Below, one piece after another: positions 41,596-53,934 of a stretch of DNA of 64,000 nt. The DNA comes from Agelaius tricolor. Taxonomy: Eukaryota > Chordata > Aves > Passeriformes > Icteridae. The stretch covers positions 1,550,001 through 1,614,000 of the forward strand of contig JALJCS010000054.1 in the NCBI GenBank assembly GCA_023055355.1, read 5' to 3'. The stretch's first letter is position 1. Each line of letters opens with the position of its first letter. The notes beneath the pieces were generated by a model, which had not been told where the DNA came from, did not search any database, and worked only from the letters and a program-made list of their open reading frames with translations. Position numbers and translations under genes: made by a program.

Positions 41596-43847
41596 ATAAA
41601 ATCTGCCCCCGTTTATGAGGATACAGCAATCCCTGCTCCTGATCTCCCGACTGGGAAGTTTCATGGCTGGAGTTTGCCTGCCTGTGGGCAAACTGGGATG
41701 GGGTTTGCTGGGATACTGGGACCCCAGGGGCAGTTTAACACAAGCCACGGCAGACTCTGGTAAACAACTCCTGTGGTCTGTATTGAGAACAGATCTGGAA
41801 GCAGGAGAAGGGGCCCAGCAGGGGGCATTTGATCTGATCCATGACCAAAACCATTCCCATGCCCCAAGCCAGCCCTTCCTTCATGGGCTGACCAGTGAAG
41901 CAATCCCCCACAATTTACTCCTGCCATAAAGGGAGCCTGTTTTCCCACAATCCTGGAGCCACCATATCTGGGATCAATAAACCTCCTCAATAGCCACATA
42001 AAACTCCTTTCATCCCTTCTCCCCTCCAGAAAAGGTGGCAGCTGCCACTCCAAATGGCCCAATCCCACTGACCAAAGGGGCCCCGTGCCCACGCCTTGGG
42101 ATCAACTCCCAGCCCCACCACGAAGTCCCGGAAAACAAGTGACTGCAGCTCCTCACCCCAAAAGCTGTGGCTCATGGCCTCGGCTTTGTAGGTCCTCTGG
42201 AAAGAGTTACCAAAGATAAAACAATCTTTCCATCTTCTGATTTAAAAGGGACTTCTGGGCAATGTCTGTCCTAAAACTCAATATAAATTTGCATTTCTCC
42301 CTGGAGGCTCCTCGTTCCAAAGGGTTCCCATTGGGCTTTAACAATGCCACTGCCCTTTTTTCGGGGAACAATGACAAATCCTTGTCCCCTTGATGGATGC
42401 TTCGTTCCCTACAGAAGTCAACAGTAAAAATGTGAAAGGGTTGGGAGCATCCATGATGTTCCTACCAAATTCCTCAGGCTCCCCAGCCAGGCGGGATTAA
42501 GGGCTCAGCACAAGGAGTGAGGATGTGCTGAAAGAGATCCCAATCTCACCAGAAAAGTCATCCCAGGTTCCTCCCAGCTCAGCAAAGCGGGGCTTTGCTC
42601 TCCTGGGGGGCTTTCAGCGGAGATTCCACCCCGGGTTTGGCAAGATCTGCCCGCTGCAAAGGGGGAACTCCGGAGGGAAACAATGAAAGGAAAAAGGGAA
42701 CGGAGTTAAGGCACTTCGGAGCCTAACAAGCCACTGAGCTGTTGCTCAGGCAAACTTCAGAAAACCATTCATCTTCTGAGGGAGCCACCAGCAAGGGCTC
42801 TGGAACTGCTGCCATCCTGGTGGGAGGTCCTGTCACACTCCCAGGATTTACAGAGCCGAGGGAAGATAAGGGGATCACCACGGGGAACGATTGTCCTCCC
42901 GACAGAGGAACACAATTCCTGCCGCCCACCCTCTCCCAGCCCAGCCTGGCCGAAGCTGCAGGTGGCACCTCAATCCCAAACACCCTCCAGAGGAGAGGGG
43001 GAGACTCCAGAGAGAGAGGAGAAACCCCTGCAGACCTGCAGGGCGCTCAGAGGGATGGGAGGTTCTGCAGAGTGTTCAGTGCCAAGCCCAAAACTCTCCT
43101 GGAACAAAGGGGGCTTGGGCCTCAGCAGAACCAGAATGGATTGGGCTGGACCCTCACGAGTCATAATTAGTATTTGTTGATAATTAATGAGCTGATTAAA
43201 GCCACAATTTCTAATCAAGGAGCCCCAAACCCAAGTTTCTGGTCTCCTTTGGAATAGGTCGTGTCCTCCTGAGGACTCAGCCCAAGATTCCCATTTTGCC
43301 ATCCCTGTCCCTTAGGAAAAATGAATCCTTGTTAAAATCCAGCAGGAACCTCCCATCCTTAATACCCATCCAAGACACCCATGGAAAACAGACTTTTCCA
43401 AAGGTTTTCACACCTGTCCCACACCAGAACTGCCCTGGAGCAGCTGAAAAGCCAAATAATTCCATGGATTTATCCCATCAATGGCCGGGATGGGTCCCTG
43501 GGAGCAGAACAAGCTCTGACTGCAGCAATTTCCCTTTCTGCCCTCACCCTTGGGAAGCACAGCAGCGATTCCCGTGGCGAGGATGTCACTGAGACTGCAG
43601 TGCTGGCCACCAGCTCCAGGAATTCCTCAGCTTGGGCAGCTCTGCCTGGCCAGGTGAACCCCCAGGAGAGCTGGAATGGCTCCCTTGGCAGAGGGGACGA
43701 CCTGAACCCCGTGGGACAGGGTGGGACAAAGCTCTGCCCCCACAGCAGCACCTGCTCCTCAGGCAGGACAAAACCCCAACTCCACCAGCTCAGATCTGCC
43801 TCTGACACAGGCCCAGCAAGGAAATCCTCCCAGTCAGCATCTACAGG
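41596..43847. other. Unique intronic sequence with one open segment
   Basis: No repeats recognised. On the minus strand 42215 to 41987 stays open (segment AEAMSHSFWGEELQSLVF) behind an acceptor-like AACTCTTTCCAG near 42201, but I recognise no family and no donor is convincing. CpG clusters occur near 42600-42720 (AGATTCCACCCCGGGTTTGG, AACTCCGGAGGG). AT-rich 43160-43215 (TTAGTATTTGTTGATAATTA). Confidence 0.4.
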
Positions 43848-44052
43848 GAATCCTGGAATGGTTTGGGTGGGAAGGGATCTTAAATCCCATCCCATTCCCA
43901 CCCCATCCATGCGCAGGGACACCTCCCACTGCCCCAGGCTGCTCCAAGCCCCAGTGTCCAGCCTGGCCTTGGGCACTGCCAGGGATCCAGGGGCAGCCCC
44001 AGCAAATCTGGGAATTCCAGCCCAGCCAGGAATTCCTTGCCAATCTCCCATC
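43848..44052 (-). mobile_element. CR1 3' end
   Basis: GGGAATCCTGGAATGGTTTG, GGTGGGAAGGGATCTTAAAT, CAGTGTCCAGCCTGGCCTTG and CAAATCTGGGAATTCCAGCC. About 200 bp, from the group with AGCAAATCTGGG. Confidence 0.88.
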
Positions 44053-46284
44053 TAAACCTATTTTTTTTCAACTTTGAAGCCCAAACCTGGACATCTCACC
44101 TTCCACCCCACCTGCCCAGGGTTACATCAGTCAAATTCATTCCCTGGCTCATTCCCAAACTCATCCCAAGCTGAGCAGACACTGCAATGATCCATGGAAA
44201 ACATGAAGACGGAACAAAAATTGATAAACTCCACATTTTCTGCTCTCACCCAGGTTTTCTTTGCACCAGGAGCAGGTTCTCCATCACCACCACTTGTCCC
44301 AGCACCTGGTTCTTTCCCTAAAGGATGATTTTCCTTGGACACTTGGCCGCACTGCAGGAATATCCCGAAATATTCCTCAACCTCCAGCTCACAATAAAAA
44401 ACTTTAACCATAAATATTTAACCGAGGCACCTCTACTTGCTTTGTATAAACCAAAAATTACAGCTTTTGAGGTTTTGTTCTTAGTTGTGGGTTGGGGTTT
44501 TAGCAAATAAAGATCCCACTTTCTGCTAAGGTAAGAATAAAACAATGAAATTCCCAATAAAATCAAGAAATGACAACCCCAAGGAGTGATAGGGATGGAA
44601 AACTCTGCCCAGAAAAAAAAGGAATTTCTGCGGCTCCCGCTTTGAAGAGTTTTTCACATCCCTCTCTATAGGATCAGAGCACTCAATTTATATAAAACAA
44701 ATGTACAAACAGGCTGGGAGAGGCTTTGGGAAGCGTTGGGAGCAGAAAGGAGGAGTTCCCACGATAAGGCAAACGGGAGAAGCCATCGGACACGGCGACA
44801 GAGGGATTCTGACACTCCATGTGCAGTAGGTTTTAATTATAGTGTAATAAGGAGTTATATATGTGCATTTTTCATGATTTACTAGATGGCTTCTTTAAAT
44901 TCTAAGCCAAGCTCTGTTTTTTGGTTTAGTTTTTGGTTTTTTTTAAGAAAAAAAACAGTTTTTTAAAAAATAATTAAAAATAGAAACGGTGCTGAAGAGA
45001 ACATTTGGAAAATTTTTCAGAGTCGATTGTTTATTGGGACTCCAACTGATTTTAATGAAAAATATGGTTATAATTTGAAAAAAAGCAGCACTTTTATGTT
45101 TTGCATAAGGAAAAGGCCCTACAATGCAACCTCCAGGGCACTTCTGAAATCAAAAAAAAAAAAAACTTAAATCTCAAATGGTCGCCGGGGCTCGCCGGCC
45201 AAACCCCCCCCCCTGGAAACCCCAAAGATGTGGGTTCCAAAGTATTCCAAGCATCCACAACAAGTGAAACTGGATGTAGGGAAGTTATGTTCCCAACATT
45301 TCCTTCTGTTTCTGGTGAAACTGGAACCAGATGACCCCGAGCAGAGCATTGTGCGAAGGGGTCATTAAGCAGCTGCAGATGCGGCGACGTCGGCGCTGAT
45401 GGGATCCATCCCGCAGTGGGGAAAGGTCATCCCGGGGGTAACTGGGATCATCCTGCCCCTGGAGCATCCCAGCACAGCCCCGAGGGGTGGGAGAGCTCAG
45501 CCTGGAGGTCTCTGGGCACCACAACCCCCAGGAGAGGGGCAGGACAGTGGAGGAGACACTGGGGTCCTGCTCCCAGGTGTCTCTCCTGGGGGTGCGTTGG
45601 TGCTCCCCGATTTTACAGAGATGGGGTGACTGAGAGGTGTTTAAAAAGATTTTGTTCCATTATCAGTCTCGATGAAGGGTGAGACATAAGGGATGAAAAA
45701 CTCAACACCATTCTGTCAGAAGCCAGCCCATTTCCTGGCTACAACACCTTATAAATGTTTTTTAGTTTATTAGCTTTTGCCACACAATGCTGATAACACT
45801 TCTAACACCAATCACCGATATTTTTACCCTTCGTGGTCCTGCTACAATGCATCTTTCACAGTTCTCTTACTCTAAACTAACTTATCTTTTTGCAAGGCCA
45901 CATTTTGAAACTGGTTAAAACTTATTTCCAGTTCAATCTCTCTCTCAACAACGTCATCTCTATTCCACAGCCATCCTAAATCAACACACCTCATGTGTGC
46001 TGCACGCAGATGTACAAATCTGTGTGAGCTTTCTGTCAGGTTTTGAGAATTCTTTACAAATCCATTTCTCCCATGAGTGGTTCTCCCATCTTCCCTGCTT
46101 GTTCCACCCCAACAGCCATCCCAGTCTGTTTCCCTGGCTCTCTGAGGCCACAGTGAGGTGCCCAGGTGACCCTGTGGGACTTGGCCCTGTGGGACTTGGC
46201 TCAAATGGTGCTGCCCTCACCTTCCACAGGAACTTGGGCTTTCCTCCCCTTCTCCAGGTCATTCACAGGAAACCAGGACACCTG
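44053..46284. other. Unique intronic sequence with a long AT-rich, possibly conserved block
   Basis: The segment 44380-45110 is AT-rich and non-repetitive (TAATTATAGTGTAATAAGGA, GTTATATATGTGCATTTTTC, TTTTAATGAAAAATATGG). CpG-bearing sequence follows at 45180-45205 and 45380-45400 (GGCGACGTCGGCGCTG). The duplicated phrase CTGTGGGACTTGGC occurs twice at 46170-46200. No exon-like frame. Confidence 0.4.
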
Positions 46285-46472
46285 TGAAGATTCCTCCATG
46301 GAAAGGGTGGTCAGGCCTTGGGAGTGCCCAGGGAGGTTTGGAATCCCCACCCCTGGAGGTGCCCAGGGAATTCCTGGATGTGGCACCCAGTGCCAAGGTG
46401 GGGATTGGGCACAGCCTGGACTGGATGGTCCTGGAGGGATTGTCCAACCTCAGTGATCCCAGGATTCTGTGG
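46285..46472 (+). mobile_element. CR1 3' end (older subfamily)
   Basis: GGGAGTGCCCAGGGAGGTTT, GGCACCCAGTGCCAAGGTGG and GGACTGGATGGTCCTGGAGG. This subfamily is shared with the opposite-strand copy at 59188-59440. Confidence 0.87.
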
Positions 46473-46488
46473 TTGTGTTAAGATGGGA

Positions 46489-46655
46489 TATCAAGGGGAA
46501 ATTCTTCCCTCTGGCACAGATTCCCAGACTTGCTGTGTCTCCCAAGGCCAGGTTTGACGTTGGGGCTTGGATCCACCTGGGATGGTGGAAGGTGTCCCTG
46601 CCTGTGGAACCAGATGATTTTTAAGGTCCCTTTGCACCAGACTATCCCATAATTA
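46489..46655 (+). mobile_element. CR1 3' end
   Basis: AAATTCTTCCCTCTGGCACA, CCCAAGGCCAGGTTTGACGT, TTGGATCCACCTGGGATGG and TTTTTAAGGTCCCTTTGCAC. Only 16 bp follows the end of the previous CR1 and the orientation is the same, so this is another near head-to-tail pair. Confidence 0.82.
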
Positions 46656-47389
46656 TCTGATCAAACAAACCACACCAAGTTCAGCAGGAGCTGAGGCTGT
46701 CCAGACATCAAAGCCTTGGAGACTTCACCCCTCCATTCCAGAACCACCATCCCCTAAATGCCACAAACCCCAAAATCAGCATCCCCTAAATGCCAGTGCC
46801 CACTTGGAAAAATTCAGTTTTACAACCAGCAGCCGCTTTTTTCTCCCACTTTTTTTTTTGACAGCTGAAACTCAAATAACCATGACTTGATCACAACTGT
46901 GCAAAAACACATAAATGTATAAAAATTAGGAATGAACCAGCACCACCCGTAGTCCACACAAACACAGCATCTTAAACAGGACCAGTTCCATCAAGCTGAA
47001 AATAATTAGGAGGCAAATCAGTGGGGAGAAAGAACGTAATCAGAAAAATATGAAGCCTAATTGAAAATTGTTTAAGAACATTTTAACGAGATGCTCCAGA
47101 AGCCACAATCCCACAACTGAGCGGGGCGGCCACGCTGGTTAAAAGGCAAACCTGGCGCAGATGGGAGTTAAAGAGGCCATAAAAAAACAGGGAAAAAAAG
47201 AAAAAGGGGACATGACAAATGGAATGAAGGGAAAAGCTCGGGCTGACAAAGGGAAATCTGGTGTTAGGATGTGCAGGGCTGATATGGGAAGCAAGGGATG
47301 CACGGAGAAATAATGGGCTGGTTAAGTTTATCCTTGATTTCTTTTTTTTTGGGAACATTCAAAACAATCCAATGGATTCTTCCTCTGAA
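46656..47389. other. Unique intronic sequence, AT-rich centre
   Basis: The segment 46880-47100 (ACATAAATGTATAAAAATTA, GAAAATAATTAGGAGG, CCTAATTGAAAATTG) has the look of a conserved non-coding element. No exon-like frame. Confidence 0.4.
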
Positions 47390-47532
47390 AGGGGAATTTT
47401 TGGATGTGTTCAAGGCCAGGTTGGATGGATCACTCTGGGATAAAGGAGATGTCCCTGCCCATGGCAAGGGGTGGAATGAGATGGGATTTATGGTCCCTTC
47501 CAACCCAAACCACTCAGGGATTCCATAATTTC
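47390..47532 (+). mobile_element. CR1 3' end
   Basis: GGATGTGTTCAAGGCCAGGT, TGGATGGATCACTCTGGGAT and GGTCCCTTCCAACCCAAACC, ending GGGATTCCATAATT. Confidence 0.82.
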
Positions 47533-48279
47533 TTTTTCCCCTGAAGAACTGGGGAAAAAAAAAATCTCAATTTTGTGATCAGCTGAGAGAGGTGATGGAA
47601 TCACAGCCATGGAGATCACAGATCCCCTTGGATTGCAATCCAGGGGCAGGAAAAACACATTTTGGATGAGCAGATTGTCCAGGTCAGAGGTACAACCACA
47701 GAAAAGTTGGTGTGACTGAAAGACTGAAAGACTGGACTCGGTTCTGACATCCAAATTCCAGAAGTTTGCAGGGAAACCTCTCATTTCAAACCCCAGCAGA
47801 TGCCCAGAATGGAAAACTGGAATTTTTTCCACTGGAAAGCTGATTTGTAAGCACAGCAAAGGTTAGTGAGGTGTAAGTCCTCAGATTTGCAGTTTAGTGC
47901 CACAAAAACAACCCCAGGAGGCCAAAGAAAGCCAAAAAATTGGGAATTAGGTCCAGGTTATTCTCCAGGAGAGGGAATTAGTGACCAGTGCAAAGTACCT
48001 GAACATTTGGAGAGAGCAGGAGACTGAAGAATATCCTGGCAATTATTTTCCACTGATTGAATCTGCAATCCTTTAGGGAATGAAGGGAATAAACATTAAT
48101 AAAAGGAGGGAACAGCAACAAAGCAGAAAGACAGAGAGCAGACAGGCAAGGAAAATTCCTGAAAAGGGGAAGAAGCAAAGAGGGCAGAAAGCTGACAAAA
48201 ACATGGGATCAAGGAATTGTGCAACTGAAAGCAGCAAGAAAAGGGAAATTGAACCCAGAACTGCTACACCTGGCAGGAC
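47533..48279. other. Unique intronic sequence
   Basis: Purine-rich around 48070-48260 (GGAACAGCAACAAAGCAGAA). No repeat or exon-like frame recognised. Confidence 0.45.
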
Positions 48280-48992
48280 TGGGCTGAGGGACAAGGACAA
48301 GTGCAGAGTCCTGCACCAGGGTCAGGGCAACACAAATCCAGGCTGGGAGGAGAAAGGACTGAGATGAGCCCTGGGAGAGGGGTTTGGGATGTTGGGGATG
48401 AGGCTGGAACGGCCCAGCCCAGACCCCCCTGCTCAGGCCTGGCTGCTGCCCAAGGCAAGGTGGGAATTGTGTCCCTGTGCCCCTCCCTGAGGTGAGAGCC
48501 CACCTGCAGAGCTGCCCCAGCCCTGGGGCCAACAGCAGGAGGACGTGGAGCTGCTGGAGAGAGCCCAGAGGAGGCCCCGGAGCTGCTGCAGGGCTGGAGC
48601 CCCTCTGCTCTGGAGCCAGGCTGGCAGAGCTGGGAATGTTGCCCTGGAGAAGGGAAGGCTCCAGGCAGAGCTCAGAGCCCCTGGCAGGGCCTGCAGGGGC
48701 TCCAGGAGAGCTGCAGAGGGGCTGGGGACAAGGCCTGCAGGGACAGGAGCCAGGGAATGGCTCCCACTGGGAAAGGGGAGATTGGGCTGGGATCTTGGCA
48801 AGGAATTCCTGCCTGGGCTGGAATTCCCAGAGCAGCTGGGGCTGCCCCTGGATCCCTGGCAGTGCCCAAGGCCAGGCTGGACATTGGGGCTTGGATCCAC
48901 CGGGGATAGTGGGAGGTGTCCCTGCCATGGATGGGGTAGGATGGGATGGGATTTAAGGTCCCTTCCATCCCAACCCATTCCATGATTCCATG
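48280..48992 (+). mobile_element. Longest CR1 copy in the window (about 0.7 kb)
   Basis: It starts near CTGAGGGACAAGGACAAGTG and CAGAGTCCTGCACCAGGG, which resembles the end of CR1 ORF2 followed by the 3' UTR. It then carries GAGCTGCTGGAGAGAGCCCA, TGGAGAAGGGAAGGCTCCAG, GGGATCTTGGCAAGGAATTC and CAGTGCCCAAGGCCAGGCTG, and ends CCATTCCATGATTCCATGA. Used here as the reference for other copies. It contains no intact reverse transcriptase or endonuclease. Confidence 0.93.
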
Positions 48993-50839
48993 AAATGCCA
49001 GAGTTTCAAGGGCTGGAGATGAGAAAATCATCATTGTTACACCTTGAGCTGTTTCTGCACCTGGAACAAACCCAGAGCACAGAACTGACACCGCTGGGCC
49101 CTGGCTGGGCTCACTGTGCTGAACTCTCAGATGTTCTGAACATTGAAATCTTCTCATTTGAAGTGAATTTTACTGTAAAAAATCTTGTGCTTTTCAAGCT
49201 GCCCAAACACCTCGGTCTGGAGTGAGAACAGACAGAGAACCCTTAACCCTGGAAATGGTTTGGTGAGGAAAAAATGTAAATATACAGAGGAACAAAGAGG
49301 GAAAATTCAGAGAGGGGCACCGAGGCCACGTCTCATCCTTCAGGGCCCCAACTGATACCAGCAGTGGGATCATTCCCAAAATAAACCCATGCCCAAGACA
49401 ACCAAAAAACCCTTTCTGACTCAGCCAAGCCCTGGTGTCCAAGGCCACCCTCTCCCTCAGGGTCAGGCTCTCCATGAGTCAGACCTTGATTCCTTTTCCC
49501 GTAAGGCAGCAAGTTCAGCACTCCAAGAATTTCCCAGTTCCATCAAAATCCATAAACACGTTTATCCCATCCAGGAGAACATTGAACTTGGCGGCACCGA
49601 GCGCCGCAGCCGTGGCCATGAGTCAAGAAAAATCCTCTCTGGAAGAGTCAGAAACATCTCCCAGGAGTGAAATGAAGGAGGTCTGGAAAATGGGCATCTC
49701 CCCTGAACGCAGCCACCCTTGGTCATGAACAAAACATCCATAAAAAGCCGGGAATTATTCTCTATTTACATTAACGGGCTGTTAACAAGGCCCGGTTCCA
49801 GCGGGAGCTCCTGGACAGTTTGGCACAGGGAGGCACCCCTGGATTAACAGCTCACCCAGGGCCACACAGGGAGCGTTATCAGAGCCCAAATCACAGCTCC
49901 CAGATCCTTGGCTGCCCCAGCTGGAGCTCAGCTTCCCTCCCCTTTCAGCTCCTCTCGGCTTTTGAAATTTGGTCTTCGCCACAAGAAGAAAAACAAGTTT
50001 GAACCCACTGTTCCTACGTGAGGTTTCAGGGAGCTCAGGTAGTCCTGGATCCCAAACAATGCAGACGAGGAGCTGGCCACTGATGAATGCCCACCTCGAG
50101 GTCAGGGGTTGTGGTTGGAACTTGGAGCTTTAGAGAAAATGACTCACTGGGATTGTGAAGGTTCTCCAGGGATGATGCAATGGCCACCACAAGCCTGGAT
50201 GGATCATCCCTGGAGGTCTTTGCTCCACTCCCAAACCCTGACCCAGCCTTGACCTTCAACTCCTCAACCCCTGGCTGCCTATTTTAAACAGTGGCTGCAA
50301 TCAGTGCTCTCTAAACACAAACCAAAACCCCCTTCTTTGAGAAATCAAATAAATCCCTCAAGCCCCACAAATCCTGTTTCCAACACCGATAAAGATTCCA
50401 ATTGTCCCATCTTTGTCCAGCTCCAGTGAGACGAGGACAACCCCTGCACAGACCCCAAAAGTGCCCAGAGGTGATCATTCTGTGGCCTGAAGTGAAGCTC
50501 TGCAGGTGGAGCCAAACCAACACCTGCCAGGAGGACATTCCAGAGGGATTGCTCAGGACGTGGCTCCGCCGGAATCTTCTCCCTGAACTGTTCCATTCCA
50601 CATCCTGAAAGGTGCAGCAGCTCAGGAGGAAAGGGCAGAAGACCAAGTAAACATTTTATTTAGGAGATGCCACTCCCCACAAAGGAGAGAGAGGAAAGCA
50701 GCTCCCTCTGTTCCTGTATGGATTGTGGCCATAAGAAAATCCATTCCTTTTGGACATCCTAAATCCATTGGAACTGATTTCACATCAAAACTTATTTAAC
50801 TCCATCCTATCCAGACACTCTCTATGTACTCTGAGGTGT
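48993..50839. other. Unique intronic sequence
   Basis: No repeat recognised. Around 49540-49790 there is CpG-bearing unique sequence (TTGGCGGCACCGAGCGCCGC) followed by AT-rich sequence (TTATTCTCTATTTACATTAA). No exon-like frame. Confidence 0.45.
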
Positions 50840-51012
50840 TTCCAAGGGATCCTGGCACAGGGTGCCCAGATTTGCTGTGGCTGCCCCTGGATCCCTGGCA
50901 GTGCCCAAAGCCAGGTTGGACACTGGTCTTGGATCCACCTGGGATAGAGAGAGGTGGCCCTGCCCATGGGAGGAGATGATCCTTAACATCCCTTCCCAAA
51001 CCTCTCTGTGAT
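50840..51012 (+). mobile_element. CR1 3' end
   Basis: GATCCTGGCACAGGGTGCCC, AGATTTGCTGTGGCTGCCCC, CAGTGCCCAAAGCCAGGTTG and CATCCCTTCCCAAACCTCTC, ending TGTGATT. Subfamily with CACAGGGTGCCC as at 24861-25049. Confidence 0.88.
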
Positions 51013-53137
51013 TGCCTGGACTGTGCAAATCCCAGGAAGTCTGCAGCTGACAGACTGTGCCACACCCAAACCAGGGATATTCCATGCTCCTGAACACTCC
51101 AAAGCCATCAAACAGCATTTTCTGGGATCAGATGCTTTGCAGCTGTCTCAGGGTTAACATCAACTCCTCAGTGCCCGAGGTTTTTTACTGATCCTGGTTT
51201 CCTACAACAAAAACCCAACATCCAGGGGGTCCCAAGGGCCTCTGATCCACGTCCACCCCAGGCAGCTCCTGGGCACAGGGAGCGCTGGGATCTCCATGCA
51301 GGAAATCCCTGATCCTGCCCCTGCCCTCCTTGGGAATGGTCAGGAATGAGCTCCCCTTCCCAGACTGCAGCTCCAGCAGCCAAAGAGGGAGCACAGCCCT
51401 GCTGAATGGAATAATTTCCTGGTAATTATCCTCATTCCCTGCTCCTGGGGCTGCAGCCTCACAGGCAATAAATAAAACCTTTGGGAACAGCACTGAAATC
51501 CTACAGAAAGCACAGGACTGAGGAGTGGCTTCACCTCTGCAAGGGCTTCCTTCATCTTTCCAATGATCCCACTGAGGCCCAAACCTTTCCCTGGAAACCT
51601 GCATGGATTGGGGTGGGAACAGAGCAGGGCCCTCCCTGTAAGCCCAGCAGAGAGTCCAACCCAGGGGACACCTGAGTCACCACAGGTCACCAGGAGATGG
51701 GAGCCAATTCCCTAAAAATCAATGGATTCCGATTTTATCCTGATTTTTAGGATCTCGGGGAGGCAACCTGAGATGGAATTTCTCCAATGACATCCTCACC
51801 AACTTTGATATCAGATGTAAAATAAATTCCTGAACCCACTGTGATCAATCTTTACCTTCTACAGTTCAGAGGTTTTGGTGTTTCCAGCCCCTGTTTATGT
51901 CCCAGCCTCACCTCATTGCAATCCTGCCAGTTCCCAGCAAATACCCAAGTGGTAAATCAGGATGACACAAATGAAACCAACCAGCACCAACAGTTCCAGG
52001 TGACCAGAGCCTTCATTAGGCCCATGGGTCACTTCCCATAAGCTCCATGCCCAACTCCTCATTGGGTGCACATAAAAAACCCCTCATCAGGAGCAGAAAC
52101 ACCCCAAAATAATCCATGAACTGCAGAGAACAGAGGATGAGGGGTGTTAGGACAGCACCCCTTGGACTGTTTGCAGCTGGTCAGTGCAGGTGCTGGTGGC
52201 ACAAAGCCTCAGTGATCCAGTGTTGGTCACCACAGCCAACAACCTCACCCTGGGCTGGGGCACAGCTGAGGTGACCAAAGGGTCGCCCAAGAGGGTGGAC
52301 TTGGTGGTGCCATGGTCTGGGTGACAAGGTGGTGTGAGGTCATGGGCTGGACTCAGCCCTCTCAGAGCTCTTTTCCATGATTCCATGTGATCCTGAAGGT
52401 CTTTTCCAACCTTCATGACCCTATGAGAAGCGGTGCAATGAGGTGAGCCACACCAGGTTTTACCAAATCCCAAGAGTCCACAGTAATTCCTGCCTGCTTT
52501 AGTTTTCCATCTGCTGCCAAACAGAGCCCAGAGATTTCTATTTGCATCCTGGTATTTGGCAAGGGCAAGGAATATTTCCTAGTGGGAATCTATAAAAAAA
52601 AAATAAACCTTCCATTCACACTGAAACATCTCCTGGACATCCCTGTGGGCCTAATTCCCAGAACGCCGAAATCCAAATGGGAAAAATAGACTGATTACCT
52701 GCCAGGAACCTCAGGAGGGGCAAGCCAAGCCCTAATAGCAGCTTGTGTTCCCATCTGGCCTCCACACAGCAACTGGGAAAATGTCCCTGTTCGGAGCTGG
52801 ACCGGCTCGTCAGGGTAATTGCCTCAGAATTAATTAAATGTTCCTCCCTGCAGCTGCACAGAAGGTTCACGTGGACCATTCCCTGATTGCACTGATGATT
52901 CCCTGGAATGGATGGGACCATCAGACCCAGTTCCATCAGAGTTGGATTCCATGATCCCTGTGGACCCCTTCCAACACTCTGTCTGTGACGAATTTGCATC
53001 TAAATATTCGTATTTCAGGCTAAAATCCTGAATATTCATTTCAGAATTGTGAAGGCCAAGTCACATCATCAGTCTTTAACCCCTCAAAATAATTAAAACA
53101 TTAGAGAGGAAAAATGGCTTCCTACTGTCAGAGGGCA
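51013..53137. other. Unique intronic sequence with a CR1 tail trace
   Basis: GATCCTGAAGGTCTTTTCCA followed by ACCTTCATGACCCTATGA at about 52390-52426 looks like a lone CR1 terminus (+). Other sequence is unique. The stretch 52970-53105 is AT-rich (AATATTCGTATTTCAGGC). No convincing exon. Confidence 0.45.
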
Positions 53138-53366
53138 GGGAGAGATGGGAGATTGGGAAGCAATTCCTGGCTGGGGGGTGGGCAGGGGCTGGGCTGGAAT
53201 TCCCAGATTTGCTGTGGCTGCCCCTGGATCCCTGGCAGTGCCCAAGGCCAGGTTGGACACTTGGAGCAGCCTGGGATAGTGGGAGGTGTCCCTGCCCATG
53301 GATGGGGTGGGATTGGGATGGGATTAAAGGTCCCTGCAACTCAAACCATCCTGGGATTCTGGGAGA
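53138..53366 (+). mobile_element. CR1 3' end
   Basis: GATTGGGAAGCAATTCCTGG, GGGCAGGGGCTGGGCTGGAA, CCCCTGGATCCCTGGCAGTG and GTTGGACACTTGGAGCAGCC, ending ACCATCCTGGGATTCT. Closest relative in the window is 17332-17535. Confidence 0.88.
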
Positions 53367-53934
53367 TGGGAGCTGTGCTTGGCTGAGGAGCTGCTGTGCG
53401 TGGAGATTTGGGGATCTTCCAGAGGTGGAAATGTGTCCTCCTGAAGCCACTCCCCGTGGCCTCGTTCCCCTCTGGAATTCCTTCAGTCTTCACAGCTCCT
53501 CCACGTCTCAGCTGTGACTCCGAGCAGGGCAGTAAAAAATGGAACGTTTCGCTCGAAAATTGAAACATTTTGCTGAGCCTAATTAAAGCAACTCCTGATG
53601 ATTATGTAAAACCCCGTCCCAAGGCCTTCACACGAGTTCCCCAGCGCCGGCTGCGCTCGAGCTCCGTGCCTAATCACCCCTGGAAGGAGCAGGAGCTGCG
53701 GGTGTTGAAAGGGAACAGCTCCAGCTTGGCCGCGGCACCCGGCGAGCGCTGAAACTCGCGGGGAACACGAGCGCGGCTTTGATCCCAACACAGCCCAAAC
53801 TTCCCCAGCTCGGGACCCACCGAGGGCGCTGAGCACACAACAGGCTCTGTTGGAGAGAAGGAAGGAGGAAGGAGGCTCTGGAGAGACTTCAGAGCTCGTG
53901 ACAGCGGGGTCGCAGCTGTCATCTCGTGGAAGCC
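53367..53934. other. Unique intronic sequence with a CpG-rich block
   Basis: CpGs cluster at 53630-53830 (CCCCAGCGCCGGCTGCGCTC, GGCCGCGGCACCCGGCGAGC). The left part (53535-53610) is AT-rich and unique. The block is a candidate conserved or regulatory element on composition alone. Confidence 0.35.

Noticed and set aside
48433..48985. Open frames of 140-180 codons conserved between 32118-32576 and 48477-48956
   Set aside because: The similarity is DNA-level identity of two young CR1 copies in their 3' region. It appears in several frames and on both strands, so it is not protein conservation.
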